64,000 nt of DNA from Emcibacter sp. (lineage in GTDB: Bacteria > Pseudomonadota > Alphaproteobacteria > Sphingomonadales > Emcibacteraceae). Where the stretch lies: the NCBI RefSeq assembly GCF_963675455.1, contig NZ_OY776217.1, positions 434,001-498,000 on the forward strand. The letters are read 5' to 3'. The translations under genes were made by a program, and so were the position numbers. Of this stretch, positions 1 through 8,495 are shown piece after piece. The notes beneath the pieces are model-generated. The model did not search any database. It was not told the origin of the DNA and was given only the letters and a program-made list of their open reading frames with translations. How positions within the stretch are numbered: the first letter of the stretch is position 1; each line of letters opens with the position of its first letter.

Positions 1-74
1 AAGGAACGCACTGTATCCCGCAGCATGTCAATGTCTTCACCAAGATTAAAATTCAAAGAAGGATATGAAACCAT
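1..74 (-). CDS. liuA: isovaleryl-CoA dehydrogenase, N-terminal fragment
   Basis: Only the first 24 codons are inside the window; the gene runs off the left edge. Translating from the ATG at 74 gives a start reading SLNFNLGEDIDMLRDTVRS, which matches the N-terminus of isovaleryl-CoA/acyl-CoA dehydrogenases. An AAAGGA ribosome site precedes the ATG. It lies 40 nt downstream of HMG-CoA lyase on the same strand, as the last gene seen of a leucine-degradation operon. There it would oxidise isovaleryl-CoA to 3-methylcrotonyl-CoA, passing electrons to ETF. The assignment rests on the short N-terminus plus operon context; the catalytic region is not visible. Confidence 0.8.
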   Translation of the reverse strand, partial: MVSYPSLNFNLGEDIDMLRDTVRS

Positions 75-114
75 TTCCGGTCCTTTCCAGTGTTCCTGCC
101 GTTTTGCCGGCTAT

Positions 115-1011
115 TTAATCAGTTTTACCCATGGCCGTCGCCACCTTTGATGCAGGTGGCCGCCCCAGATGATCGGCAATATACCATGCCGCCTTCACAA
201 GTTTGTCCAGATCGACACCGGTTTCAAAACCCATGCCGTTCAGCATATAAAGCACATCTTCCGTCGCCACATTGCCGGACGCCCCTTTTGCATAGGGACA
301 GCCGCCAAGGCCGGCCACGGAACTGTCGACAACCCTGACACCGCGCTCCAGCCCGGTCAGGATGTTGGCCAGCGCCTGGCCGTAGGTGTCATGGCAATGC
401 AGCGCGATCTTTTCAACGGGGATGCGGTCCAGCACTACTTCCAGCATGTCTGCCATGCTTTTTGGCGTTCCCACACCAATGGTGTCGCCGAGCGAAACCT
501 CATAGCATCCCATGGCCAGCAGGCGCTCGGACATGACGGCCACAGCCTCGGGCGCAATATCCCCTTCATAGGGACAACCCAGCACGCAGGAGACATAACC
601 GCGCAGAGCCACGCCATTTTCACACGCCAGTTCGGCCACTGGCGCAAACCGGTCCAGGCTTTCCTCAATGCTGCAGTTGATATTCTTCCGGCTGAAGCTT
701 TCGGACGCCGCCCCGAAAATGGCCACTTCTGTTGCTCCGGCGTCCAGCGCCGCTTCAAGTCCCCTGAGATTGGGGGTGAGCACCGGATAAGTCACGCCTT
801 CCCGTTTCGGCAATGCCGCCATGACATCTGAATTATCCCCCATCTGCGGCACCCATTTGGGGGAGACAAAGCTTGTCGCCTCGATATGGGTAAGGCCCGC
901 CTCGGCCAGGAGTTCGATCAGCCGCACCTTGACGTCGGTCGGCACTACTTCCTTTTCATTCTGCAGGCCGTCCCGGGGGCCGACCTCGTAAAGCCTGACC
1001 TTGTCCGTCAT
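115..1011 (-). CDS. liuE: hydroxymethylglutaryl-CoA lyase
   Basis: Cleaves 3-hydroxy-3-methylglutaryl-CoA to acetyl-CoA and acetoacetate, the last step of leucine breakdown. The 298-residue protein has the usual family length. Visible landmarks are the EVGPRDGLQNE start of the TIM barrel (about residue 10), VSLGDTIGVGTP, the metal-binding ALHCHDTYG, and the C-terminal signature GLGGCPYAKGASGN, whose Cys is the active-site residue. Its ATG overlaps the stop codon of the biotin carboxylase subunit (ATGA), indicating translational coupling in the liu operon. Confidence 0.95.
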   Translation of the reverse strand: MTDKVRLYEVGPRDGLQNEKEVVPTDVKVRLIELLAEAGLTHIEATSFVSPKWVPQMGDNSDVMAALPKREGVTYPVLTPNLRGLEAALDAGATEVAIFGAASESFSRKNINCSIEESLDRFAPVAELACENGVALRGYVSCVLGCPYEGDIAPEAVAVMSERLLAMGCYEVSLGDTIGVGTPKSMADMLEVVLDRIPVEKIALHCHDTYGQALANILTGLERGVRVVDSSVAGLGGCPYAKGASGNVATEDVLYMLNGMGFETGVDLDKLVKAAWYIADHLGRPPASKVATAMGKTD

Positions 1012-2996
1012 TGTTCCGGCTCCGTAATTCTGACCAATACCTGTCCGTCGGAAACCTGATCGCCTTCTCCGGCAGACAATTTCTCCACAGTTCCGGTGAC
1101 CGGCGCCTTCAGGGTATGTTCCATTTTCATGGCTTCCAGTACCAGCAAGGGCTGGCCGGCCTCCACTTCGTCGCCTTCGGCCACCATCAGGCGGCTGACC
1201 TTGCCCGGCATGGGGGTGACAATCACACCGCTGCCGCCGGCTTCTTCGGCATCTTCGGCACCGGGGACAAAATGATGCAGGTAGTGCACCCGGCCGTCAC
1301 AGAAAATGGTCAGGTCGCTGCCGTCTTCCGCAACCGTGGCATGGACTTCCTCGTCGCCATCCTTCATCAGAAAGACGCGGCCCTCCTCATCATGGATATG
1401 GCTGACGACTGCACTCTCGTCTTCAAGTGAAACCCGATAGCCGTTTTGCAGATATTCCACCATAATTTCGTGCCGGTGCTCGCCTTCGATGAAAACCAGC
1501 GGTGATTTCAGGGACAGATTCATCCGCCAGCCGTCGCTCCAGGCAAAAGGATCGTCCCCAGTTGTCTGACGGTCAAGGATACGCACGGCCGCACAGGCCA
1601 GCGTTCCAATACCGGCTTTCTTCCCGGTCGGCAGCAAAGCTTCCGAATGATGCTCGATGAAATGGGTATCCACATCCCCGGCCTTGAAATCAGGATGATC
1701 GAATATGGCCGCCAGAAAATCCAGATTGGTCCTGACCCCTGCCACCGAAGTCTTGCGCAGGGCACGGGCCATCTGCCTGAGCGCCCCGGTCCGGGTCCGG
1801 TCCCAGACGATCAGCTTGGCGATCATCGGATCGTAATAGATGGAAACCTCGTCCCCTTCCTCGATGCCTGTATCCAGACGGAAATGGGCATCCTGAACCG
1901 GCGTGCGTAAATGACTGAGTTTACCCGTCTGGGGCAGGAATCCGTTGGCCGGATCCTCCGCATAGAGCCGCACCTCGAAAGCATGTCCGGCAAGAGCGAT
2001 CTGGTCCTGGGACAGGGGCAGCGGGTCACCAGAAGCCACCCGAAGCTGCCATTCCACAAGATCCTGGCCGGTGACCAGTTCGGTGACCGGATGCTCCACC
2101 TGCAGGCGGGTATTCATTTCCATGAAATAGAAACTGTCTTTGGTCAGTCCCCGGCCGGAATCGACAATAAACTCAATCGTTCCGGCCCCGCAATAACCTA
2201 TCGCCTTGGCGGCGGTAACAGCCGCATCACCCATTGCCTTGCGCACATCCGCTGGCATATCCGGGGCCGGCGCTTCCTCCACCACCTTCTGGTGACGACG
2301 CTGCAGGGAACAGTCGCGTTCAAACAGATGCACGGCATTGCCGTGACCGTCAGCAAAGACCTGGACCTCGATATGACGCGGTTTGGTCAGATATTTCTCG
2401 ATCAAGACATGATCATTACCGAAAGACGCCTTGGCCTCGCGCTGACAGCTTTCCAGAGAAGAAAGGAACTCTTCAGACGCCTTTACCAGACGCATGCCTT
2501 TGCCGCCGCCGCCGGCCACCGCCTTGATCAGGACCGGATAGCCGATCTCGTCGGCCTGCTGTTTCAAAAATTCCGGGCCCTGCTCTTCACCCTGATAGCC
2601 GGGCACCACCGGCACCCCGGCGGCCTGCATCAGCTCCTTGGCCCGGTCCTTCAGGCCCATGGCCCGGATGCTGTCGGCGGACGGTCCGATAAAGACGATC
2701 CCCGCTGCTGCACAGGCTTCGGCAAATTCCGCATTTTCCGACAGGAAGCCATACCCCGGGTGAATGGCCTGGGCGCCGGTGCGTTTGGCCACCTCGATCA
2801 GAAGGTCACCCTTCAGGTAACTGTTGGCCGCTTCCGGCGCCCCGATATGAACGGCTTCGTCGGCCAGACGAACATGACGGGCTTTTTCGTCCGCATCGGA
2901 ATAAACAGCGACCGTACGTACCGCATTTTTGCGGGCGGTTTCGATAATCCGGCAGGCGATTTCACCCCGGTTGGCGATCAGGATCTTGTCAAACAT
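1008..2996 (-). CDS. liuD: methylcrotonyl-CoA carboxylase, biotin-carrying alpha subunit
   Basis: Carries biotin and carboxylates it with ATP and bicarbonate; the beta subunit then transfers the carboxyl group to 3-methylcrotonyl-CoA. The 662 residues contain an N-terminal biotin carboxylase domain (ANRGEIACRI near residue 8; glycine-rich ATP loop GGGGKGMRLV near 160; EMNTRLQVEHPVTE near 290), a linker domain, and a C-terminal biotinyl domain with the biotinylation site EAMKMEH (Lys about 30 residues before EKLSAGEG). Related propionyl-CoA carboxylase subunits look similar. The liu neighbours on both sides make MCC the better call. An AAAGGA ribosome site lies at the 3' end of liuC. Confidence 0.93.
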   Translation of the reverse strand: MFDKILIANRGEIACRIIETARKNAVRTVAVYSDADEKARHVRLADEAVHIGAPEAANSYLKGDLLIEVAKRTGAQAIHPGYGFLSENAEFAEACAAAGIVFIGPSADSIRAMGLKDRAKELMQAAGVPVVPGYQGEEQGPEFLKQQADEIGYPVLIKAVAGGGGKGMRLVKASEEFLSSLESCQREAKASFGNDHVLIEKYLTKPRHIEVQVFADGHGNAVHLFERDCSLQRRHQKVVEEAPAPDMPADVRKAMGDAAVTAAKAIGYCGAGTIEFIVDSGRGLTKDSFYFMEMNTRLQVEHPVTELVTGQDLVEWQLRVASGDPLPLSQDQIALAGHAFEVRLYAEDPANGFLPQTGKLSHLRTPVQDAHFRLDTGIEEGDEVSIYYDPMIAKLIVWDRTRTGALRQMARALRKTSVAGVRTNLDFLAAIFDHPDFKAGDVDTHFIEHHSEALLPTGKKAGIGTLACAAVRILDRQTTGDDPFAWSDGWRMNLSLKSPLVFIEGEHRHEIMVEYLQNGYRVSLEDESAVVSHIHDEEGRVFLMKDGDEEVHATVAEDGSDLTIFCDGRVHYLHHFVPGAEDAEEAGGSGVIVTPMPGKVSRLMVAEGDEVEAGQPLLVLEAMKMEHTLKAPVTGTVEKLSAGEGDQVSDGQVLVRITEPEQ

Positions 2997-2999
2997 GGT

Positions 3000-3794
3000 T
3001 TATCCTTTCACCCAGCCTGGCTTGCGTTTTTCGAAAAAGGCCTTGATACCCTCCTTCGCTTCATCCTTTGCCCGGACAGAAGCAATCCGCTCCGCGCTAT
3101 CCTCGATAATTTCCGCCTCAAGCGGCCGGAAGGCATAATCCAGCACCAGCTTCTTGGAGGCCGCCACGGCGCGAGGCGCAGCGAGGTTCACATCCACCAG
3201 AATTCTTTCGAGGATTTCGGTCATCTGCTCACCTGTCTCGGCTACTTCATGGACGAGGCCAATTTCCCTGGCCGTGTCGGCAAAGAAAGCTTCCCCGGTC
3301 TGGAAATATCTTTTGGCCTGACGCGGACCAATCGCGGTAATCACATAAGGCGAAATGGTTGCCGGGATCAGGCCGAGCTTGACCTCGGACAGGGAAAAGC
3401 GTGTGCTTCGTTCCGCAATGACCACATCGCAGCAGGAAACAAGCCCGAGCCCGCCGCCCATGGCCGCACCATGCACACAGGCAATGGTCAGTTTGGGCAG
3501 TTCGAACAGGTGCTTCAGCATATAGGCCAGCGCTTCCGCATCCCCCTTGTTCTGGTCGTGACTGAAATCGGCAGCCCGTTTCATCCAGTCCAGATCCGCC
3601 CCGGCAGAGAAGCTCTTGCCGTTGCCGGAGATAATCACGGCCTTGACCGCGTCGTCTTCCGCCAGGTCGCGAAAAACCTCTGTCAGACGCCGGATCATTC
3701 CCTCGTTAAAGGCATTGCGAACTTCCGGCCGGTTCAGGGTTACCCGCGCCAGTCCATTGTCCTGTTTTTCAATCTGTACAGTTTCATCAGTCAT
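3000..3794 (-). CDS. liuC: methylglutaconyl-CoA hydratase (enoyl-CoA hydratase family)
   Basis: Hydrates 3-methylglutaconyl-CoA to HMG-CoA, the step between MCC and HMG-CoA lyase. The 264-residue crotonase-fold protein shows the oxyanion-hole segments GKSFSAGADLDWMK (near residue 60) and CVHGAAMGGGLGLV (near 105), then the family helix SEVKLGLIPATISPYV. It sits 2-3 nt from both neighbours, so the operon is very tightly packed. AGGAT in liuB supplies its ribosome site. Sequence alone cannot exclude another enoyl-CoA hydratase; operon position supports this specificity. Confidence 0.88.
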   Translation of the reverse strand: MTDETVQIEKQDNGLARVTLNRPEVRNAFNEGMIRRLTEVFRDLAEDDAVKAVIISGNGKSFSAGADLDWMKRAADFSHDQNKGDAEALAYMLKHLFELPKLTIACVHGAAMGGGLGLVSCCDVVIAERSTRFSLSEVKLGLIPATISPYVITAIGPRQAKRYFQTGEAFFADTAREIGLVHEVAETGEQMTEILERILVDVNLAAPRAVAASKKLVLDYAFRPLEAEIIEDSAERIASVRAKDEAKEGIKAFFEKRKPGWVKG

Positions 3795-3796
3795 GA

Positions 3797-5404
3797 TTAC
3801 ATCCTGAATATGCCAAATTCGGTTTTCTCGATGGGAGCGTTGAGGCTGGCGCTGAGGCCAAGCCCGAGCACCCGGCGGGTCTGGGCGGGATCTATCACCC
3901 CGTCATCCCACAGCCTGGCAGAGGCATAATAGGGATGCCCCTGATGCTCATATTGTTCTTCAATGGGCTTGCGGAATTCAGCTTCCTCTTCCGCCGACCA
4001 TTGCTGTCCGGCCCGTTCCATGCCGTCACGTTTTACCGTGGCCAGCACACCGGCCGCCTGTTCACCGCCCATGACGGAAATGCGGGCGTTGGGCCACATC
4101 CACAGAAAGCGGGGGTTATAGGCCCGGCCGCACATGCCGTAGTTGCCGGCCCCGAAAGAACCACCGATGATCACGGTAAATTTGGGCACCCGGGCACAGG
4201 ACACGGCGGTCACCATTTTGGCGCCGTCCTTGGCAATGCCGCCTGATTCATATTTGCGGCCGACCATAAAGCCGGTGATATTCTGCAGGAACACCAGCGG
4301 AATACCCCGCTGACTGCAGAGTTCGACAAAATGCGCGCCTTTAAGGGCTGATTCCGAGAACAGGACGCCGTTGTTGGCGACAATCCCCACCGGCATGCCG
4401 TAGATATGGGCGAAACCGCACACCAGCGTCGTACCGTAGCGTTTCTTGAATTCATCAAAGTCGCTGCCGTCCACGATCCGGGCGATTACCTCGCGCACAT
4501 CATAGGGCACCTTGGGATCAGCCGGCACAACACCGTATATTTCTTCCGGATCATAAAGCGGATCCCGGCTTTCCTTCAGTTCCAGCTGGGCGGGTTTGAC
4601 CCGGTTCAGGTGGGACATGGTACGGCGGGCAATTTCCAGCGCATCATTATCGTCCTGGGCCAGATGATCGGCCACGCCGGAAATGCGGGTATGCACATCG
4701 CCGCCACCAAGATCCTCGGCCGTCACTTCCTCACCCGTGGCCGCCTTGACCAGCGGCGGGCCGGCCAGGAAAATGGTGCCCTGTTCCTTGACAATAATAC
4801 TTTCATCGCTCATCGCCGGCACATAGGCGCCGCCGGCGGTGCAGGAACCCATCACAACCGCAATCTGGGGAATGCCCTTGGCGGACATGTTGGCCTGGTT
4901 ATAGAAGATACGGCCGAAATGAAGTTTATCGGGGAACACCTCGTCCTGGTTGGGCAGGTTGGCGCCGCCGCTGTCCACCAGATAGATGCAGGGCAGATTA
5001 TTCTGCTCGGCGATTTCCTGGGCGCGCAGGTGTTTCTTGACCGTCAGGGGATAATATGTCCCGCCCTTGACTGTGGCGTCGTTACAGACAATCACACATT
5101 CCCGGCCAGCGACCCGGCCGATCCCGGCGATCACGCCTGCTGCAGGAATATTGTCGTCATAGACCTCATAAGCGGCAAGCTGGGACAGTTCCAGAAAGGG
5201 CGAGCCCCGATCGAGAAGCCGGTTAACCCGGTCACGCGGCAGAAGTTTGCCGCGGCTCAGGTGCCGGTCTCTGGAGCGTTCTCCGCCCCCTTGTTCGATT
5301 AAGGCGATTTTCTCCTCAAGGTCCCGGACCAGTGCCTGCATGGCCATTCTGTTGGCCTCGAAATCCGCGCCTTTGACATCCAGGTCCGATTTTAGCTGGG
5401 TCAT
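3797..5404 (-). CDS. liuB: methylcrotonyl-CoA carboxylase, carboxyltransferase beta subunit
   Basis: Transfers CO2 from biotin to 3-methylcrotonyl-CoA; partner of the liuD product. I chose the ATG at 5404 (MTQLKSDLDV), which follows AGGAAACAAGAA and gives the 535 residues usual for MCC beta. An upstream in-frame ATG at 5473 would add 23 residues running through the promoter region. Visible motifs include ERSRDRHLSRGKLLPRDRV, YLVDSGGANLPNQDEVFPD, GSCTAGGAYVPAMSDE and GGSFGAGNYGMCGRAY, all characteristic of acyl-CoA carboxyltransferases. First gene of the liu operon, divergent from a LysR regulator. Confidence 0.93.
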   Translation of the reverse strand: MTQLKSDLDVKGADFEANRMAMQALVRDLEEKIALIEQGGGERSRDRHLSRGKLLPRDRVNRLLDRGSPFLELSQLAAYEVYDDNIPAAGVIAGIGRVAGRECVIVCNDATVKGGTYYPLTVKKHLRAQEIAEQNNLPCIYLVDSGGANLPNQDEVFPDKLHFGRIFYNQANMSAKGIPQIAVVMGSCTAGGAYVPAMSDESIIVKEQGTIFLAGPPLVKAATGEEVTAEDLGGGDVHTRISGVADHLAQDDNDALEIARRTMSHLNRVKPAQLELKESRDPLYDPEEIYGVVPADPKVPYDVREVIARIVDGSDFDEFKKRYGTTLVCGFAHIYGMPVGIVANNGVLFSESALKGAHFVELCSQRGIPLVFLQNITGFMVGRKYESGGIAKDGAKMVTAVSCARVPKFTVIIGGSFGAGNYGMCGRAYNPRFLWMWPNARISVMGGEQAAGVLATVKRDGMERAGQQWSAEEEAEFRKPIEEQYEHQGHPYYASARLWDDGVIDPAQTRRVLGLGLSASLNAPIEKTEFGIFRM

Positions 5405-5439
5405 TTCTTGTTTCCTGACGATTTTGTTCTGACCCGGCC

Positions 5440-5505
5440 AGTGTAGCAAATCCGGAACCATAGAAAAAATCACTAATATTTATTTGTGTGATAGAAGATT
5501 TCTAT
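5440..5505 (-). promoter_or_regulatory. liu operon promoter and nested LysR-type palindromes
   Basis: On the minus strand an extended -10 (TGC-TACACT, -10 at 5440-5445) precedes liuB, with only a weak -35 17 nt upstream. Just upstream lie nested inverted repeats: ATAGAAA (5460-5466) with TTTCTAT (5499-5505), ATCAC (5469-5473) with GTGAT (5488-5492), and the compact ATAGAA-GAT-TTCTAT (5491-5505). They sit between liuB and the divergent LysR gene, where a LysR regulator would bind to activate one gene and autoregulate the other. The repeats are seen; the binding protein is inferred. Confidence 0.5.
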
Positions 5506-5534
5506 TATTGTATTGCAGTCAATTCAGGAATTCC

Positions 5535-6419
5535 ATGATGTTCGAACTATATCAGCTCAGATATTTCCTCGCTATCGTCGAAACGGGCAGCTTTACCAAG
5601 GCGGCGGAAAGGGTCTATGTGACCCAGCCGACCCTGTCGGCGGGTATCCAGAAACTGGAAGCCGCACTGGAAACCCGCCTGTTCGATCGGTCCAGCAAAC
5701 GGGTCTTCCTGACCGAAAGCGGCAGCCGTTTTGTCGACCGGGCCAAGGCCATACTGCATCAGGTCAGTCTTGCCGAGGCGGAAATGGGCGATACGGACAA
5801 CCCCAAAATCCTTCGTCTCGGGGTGTTGATGACGGTTCCGGCACAAACAGTAAAAAATCTGATGCAGCCGTACCTTCGGGAAGAAGGCGGGCTGGTGGTC
5901 GAACTGTTTGAAGGCACCGAACAGGAAATCCTCAACCGGCTTGATTCGGGACAGGTGGACATCGCCCTGACCATCCTGAGACCCGGTCAGAAAGGAAAGA
6001 CGACCGCGTTGTACCGGGACCGCTATTCCATCGCCATCGCCGCCCATCATCCGCTGGCAGATAAAAAGGTCCTCAAGCCGCGTGACCTGGCCGACGAACC
6101 TACCATTGTCAGATCCCGCTGTGAACTACTCAGCCAAACCAGCCGTTTTTTTACCGACCACAATGTCCGGCCGCGCCTGGTTTACCGCACGCCGCAGGAT
6201 GAACGGGCCCTGATGATGGTGGCGGCCGGCATCGGTTTCACCACCATGCCCGACCAGTATACTATGGAAGGGGTTGTGCGCCTGCCGATGGAAGGCTATG
6301 ACTTTGAACGGCAAATCGGGCTGATCTGGACCGGACACCATCTAAGCCCGGAACGTGAAAGCCTGTTCAGCCGCTTCACTTTGTATGCAAGCAGCCATCT
6401 TGCCGAAATGGCTTATTAA
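5535..6419 (+). CDS. LysR-family transcriptional regulator
   Basis: The N-terminus has the classic LysR winged-helix domain (ELYQLRYFLAIVETGSFTKA, then YVTQPTLSAGIQKLE), followed by an effector-binding domain from about residue 90. Two adjacent ATGs (5535 and 5538) follow AGGA at 5526-5529; the second has the better spacing, and the call is 293-294 residues. It is divergent from the liu operon and 11 nt upstream of an AEC-family transporter, with which it may be co-transcribed. It may control either or both. LysR is not the usual regulator of liu operons (MerR-type LiuR or TetR-type LiuQ are), so its effector is unknown. Confidence 0.9.
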   Translation: MMFELYQLRYFLAIVETGSFTKAAERVYVTQPTLSAGIQKLEAALETRLFDRSSKRVFLTESGSRFVDRAKAILHQVSLAEAEMGDTDNPKILRLGVLMTVPAQTVKNLMQPYLREEGGLVVELFEGTEQEILNRLDSGQVDIALTILRPGQKGKTTALYRDRYSIAIAAHHPLADKKVLKPRDLADEPTIVRSRCELLSQTSRFFTDHNVRPRLVYRTPQDERALMMVAAGIGFTTMPDQYTMEGVVRLPMEGYDFERQIGLIWTGHHLSPERESLFSRFTLYASSHLAEMAY

Positions 6420-6430
6420 GGAAGTTTCTG

Positions 6431-7306
6431 ATGTTCGCCGAGCTTTTTGCGGTCACCGCCCCGGTATTTCTGATCGCCCTGCTGGGCTTTACCTGGGTCA
6501 AACGGGGCCAGAAGTTTCCCACCGACTTTGTGAGCGTCATGAATATGAATATCGGGGCGCCCGCACTGGTATTTAACGGGCTTCTGGGCCTGGGAGACAA
6601 GCTTTTCGAGGCCAGTGATTTTATACTCGCGTCTGCAGTAACCATTGTTGCCATGCTGGCGCTGAGTACGCTTGTCGCATTGGCCCTCAGGCTGCCGAAA
6701 CGGGGCTTTATTATCGCCCTCTATTCCACCAACAGCGGCAACATGGGGCTTCCCCTGTGCCTGTTTGCCTTCGGACAAATCGGCCTTGGTCTGGGACTTA
6801 CCTTTTTTGCTGTCAGCGTCATTTTCCAGTTCACCGTGGCCCTGTTCATCAGCCATGGCAACCTCCGACCCGCCAGCCTTGCCCGGGTCAGCCTGATCTG
6901 GGGTATTGCTTTTGCCCTGTTTTTCATCCTCACCGGCATTACGCCACCGGCCTGGGTGACCAATACAACCCAGTTGCTGGGCGGCCTGACGATTCCCCTG
7001 ATGCTGCTGACGCTGGGCGCGTCTCTTGCGACCTTGAAAGTGGAAAATTCAGGCCAGTTGATCGCGCTGTCTGCCCTGAAAATAGCCATGGGCGTCGGCA
7101 TGGGCCTGGGGGTCGCGACGCTGTTCGGTTTCAGTGGCGTCGAAAGGAATGTCCTGATCCTGCAATGCAGTATGCCGGTTGCCGTCTTCAGCTACTTACT
7201 GGCCAGCCAATATAATCGCAATCCCCAGGAAGTGGCGGCCATGGTGTTTTTCACAACACTCATGTCCGTTGTGACAGTGCCGCTGATTCTGACCTATATG
7301 CTGTAA
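6431..7306 (+). CDS. AEC (auxin efflux carrier)-family transporter
   Basis: A 291-residue inner-membrane protein that is almost wholly hydrophobic, with about nine to ten membrane segments. The N-terminus (FAELFAVTAPVFLIALLGF) and the NSGNMGLPLCLFAFG motif around residue 100 are typical of the bacterial AEC/malate-permease family, which exports small carboxylates or amino acids. The second half repeats the fold (GLTIPLMLLTLGASLA). It starts 11 nt after the LysR gene. The substrate is unknown; beside leucine-degradation genes a branched-chain organic acid is a possible guess only. Confidence 0.85.
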   Translation: MFAELFAVTAPVFLIALLGFTWVKRGQKFPTDFVSVMNMNIGAPALVFNGLLGLGDKLFEASDFILASAVTIVAMLALSTLVALALRLPKRGFIIALYSTNSGNMGLPLCLFAFGQIGLGLGLTFFAVSVIFQFTVALFISHGNLRPASLARVSLIWGIAFALFFILTGITPPAWVTNTTQLLGGLTIPLMLLTLGASLATLKVENSGQLIALSALKIAMGVGMGLGVATLFGFSGVERNVLILQCSMPVAVFSYLLASQYNRNPQEVAAMVFFTTLMSVVTVPLILTYML

Positions 7307-7337
7307 AGAAAAGGAAAAGGGACGGAGCTTTATAGTC

Positions 7338-7387
7338 GTTACCACACAAACCTGTTACCACACAGGAACAATCCTCCGAACAATCCT
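7338..7387. repeat. two short direct repeats in an intergenic region
   Basis: GTTACCACACA occurs at 7338-7348 and again at 7354-7364, a 16-nt period. Immediately after, GAACAATCCT occurs at 7366-7375 and 7378-7387, a 12-nt period. Both lie between the AEC transporter and bolA, in a stretch with no gene. I see no hairpin terminator here. The repeats could be tandem regulator half-sites or chance. Confidence 0.35.
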
Positions 7388-7513
7388 GGCTCTGCCTTAT
7401 ACTGCCTGAGCCCCGTTCCCCTCCTTTGGAATATACCAGGATCAAGATGATTGTATAAAATTTTAATATCACTAAATGATACCAAACACAAGCCACAACC
7501 TGAGAGTGTCGGG

Positions 7514-7792
7514 TCAGCCCGCACTATTTTCGTCAGGGCTTGTCAGGTTCAGCGACAGGGCATGCACCGGCCCCGCCAGTTCCTCGGCCAGAATTTTATA
7601 GACCAGGCGCTGACGGGCGACCCGGTTAAGACCGTCAAAGGCAGAGGCTACCATATTAACGTGAAAATGGGTCTCCCCTTCAGGGCGGGCGCCCGAATGC
7701 CCGGCATGATCACAGGACTGGTCAATAACTTCCAGTTGCTCCGGTGACAGTTCCCGGGTCAGCTTTTCCCTGATTGATTCCGCTACTTTCAT
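7514..7792 (-). CDS. bolA: BolA-family protein
   Basis: A 92-residue protein with the BolA fold: an N-terminal amphipathic helix (SIREKLTRELSPEQLEVID), a loop ending in the conserved HFHVNMVASAF, and RQRLVYKILAEEL near the end. BolA proteins bind [2Fe-2S] clusters with monothiol glutaredoxins and act in iron-sulfur trafficking and stress responses. A His-rich loop (DHAGHSGARP) precedes HFHV. It is divergent from the J-domain/cobS/cobT operon, an arrangement common in Alphaproteobacteria. Confidence 0.93.
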   Translation of the reverse strand: MKVAESIREKLTRELSPEQLEVIDQSCDHAGHSGARPEGETHFHVNMVASAFDGLNRVARQRLVYKILAEELAGPVHALSLNLTSPDENSAG

Positions 7793-7904
7793 ATCGTATT
7801 TTCCCTGTTAAGCCTTTCCCTGTTTGCGCCAGAATTCATTCCGGTTCAAGCCCGAGGATCAGATATATTTTGAATTTTCCAATCTGCGTTATATCTATAG
7901 CATC

Positions 7905-8495
7905 ATGAATGACCAAACTGCCAGACTCCATCCCGGCCTTGATCTGGGACAAAAGACGGACGTAAAAACCTGCGATCATCCCGATTGCCGGGAGGAAGGC
8001 CTGTTCCGGGCGCCAAAATCCCGCGACCGGCTTGACCACTATTTCTGGTTCTGCAAGCCCCATGTGCGGGAATATAACCTGGGCTGGGATTTCTTTGCAG
8101 ATATGGGCCGCGACCAGATCCAGGCCTGGGCCCGGGACAGCCAGACCTGGCACCGGCCGACCTGGCGCATCGGCGCCCGCTGCACGGGCATTGACGGCCT
8201 GCGCGATGATATGGGTATTTTTGAAGACCTCGACGGTTTCGGTCGCCGTTTTACGGAAAACGAGCCCCCCATACCGGGGAAAAACAGCTTTTCGGGCGAA
8301 GATATACGACAATTGGTCATACTGGGTCTTGACGAAACGGCCACGATCACCGACATAAGAAATGCATACAAAAAGCTGGTAAAACGATTTCATCCCGATG
8401 TGAACAGGGATGACAAATTCGCGGAAGAAAAATTCAAGGAAATTCTTAACGCCTATCATCATATGACCAGCCTCAAATCAGGAAGTTCAGAATGA
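7905..8495 (+). CDS. J-domain protein with N-terminal zinc-finger-like module
   Basis: The preferred start is the ATG at 7905 (196 residues); no strong ribosome site is seen. The N-terminal part has a CDHPDC pair and a later FCKPH (Cys and His), suggesting a bound zinc ion. It is followed by WDFFADMGRDQIQAWARD, a signature of the alphaproteobacterial proteins encoded beside cobST. The last 70 residues form a J-domain: helix DIRNAYKKLVKRFHPDVN with the HPD motif (HPDVNRDD), then AEEKFKEILNAYHHM. J-domains recruit Hsp70. Its stop overlaps the cobS start (ATGA), so it may help assemble or remodel the CobS/CobT complex. That role is inference. Confidence 0.85.
   Translation: MNDQTARLHPGLDLGQKTDVKTCDHPDCREEGLFRAPKSRDRLDHYFWFCKPHVREYNLGWDFFADMGRDQIQAWARDSQTWHRPTWRIGARCTGIDGLRDDMGIFEDLDGFGRRFTENEPPIPGKNSFSGEDIRQLVILGLDETATITDIRNAYKKLVKRFHPDVNRDDKFAEEKFKEILNAYHHMTSLKSGSSE

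Noticed and set aside
1911..3929. Very long plus-strand reading frame (672 codons) opposite liuD/liuC
   Set aside because: It is an antisense shadow of two clear liu genes. It has no recognisable motif and crosses gene boundaries.
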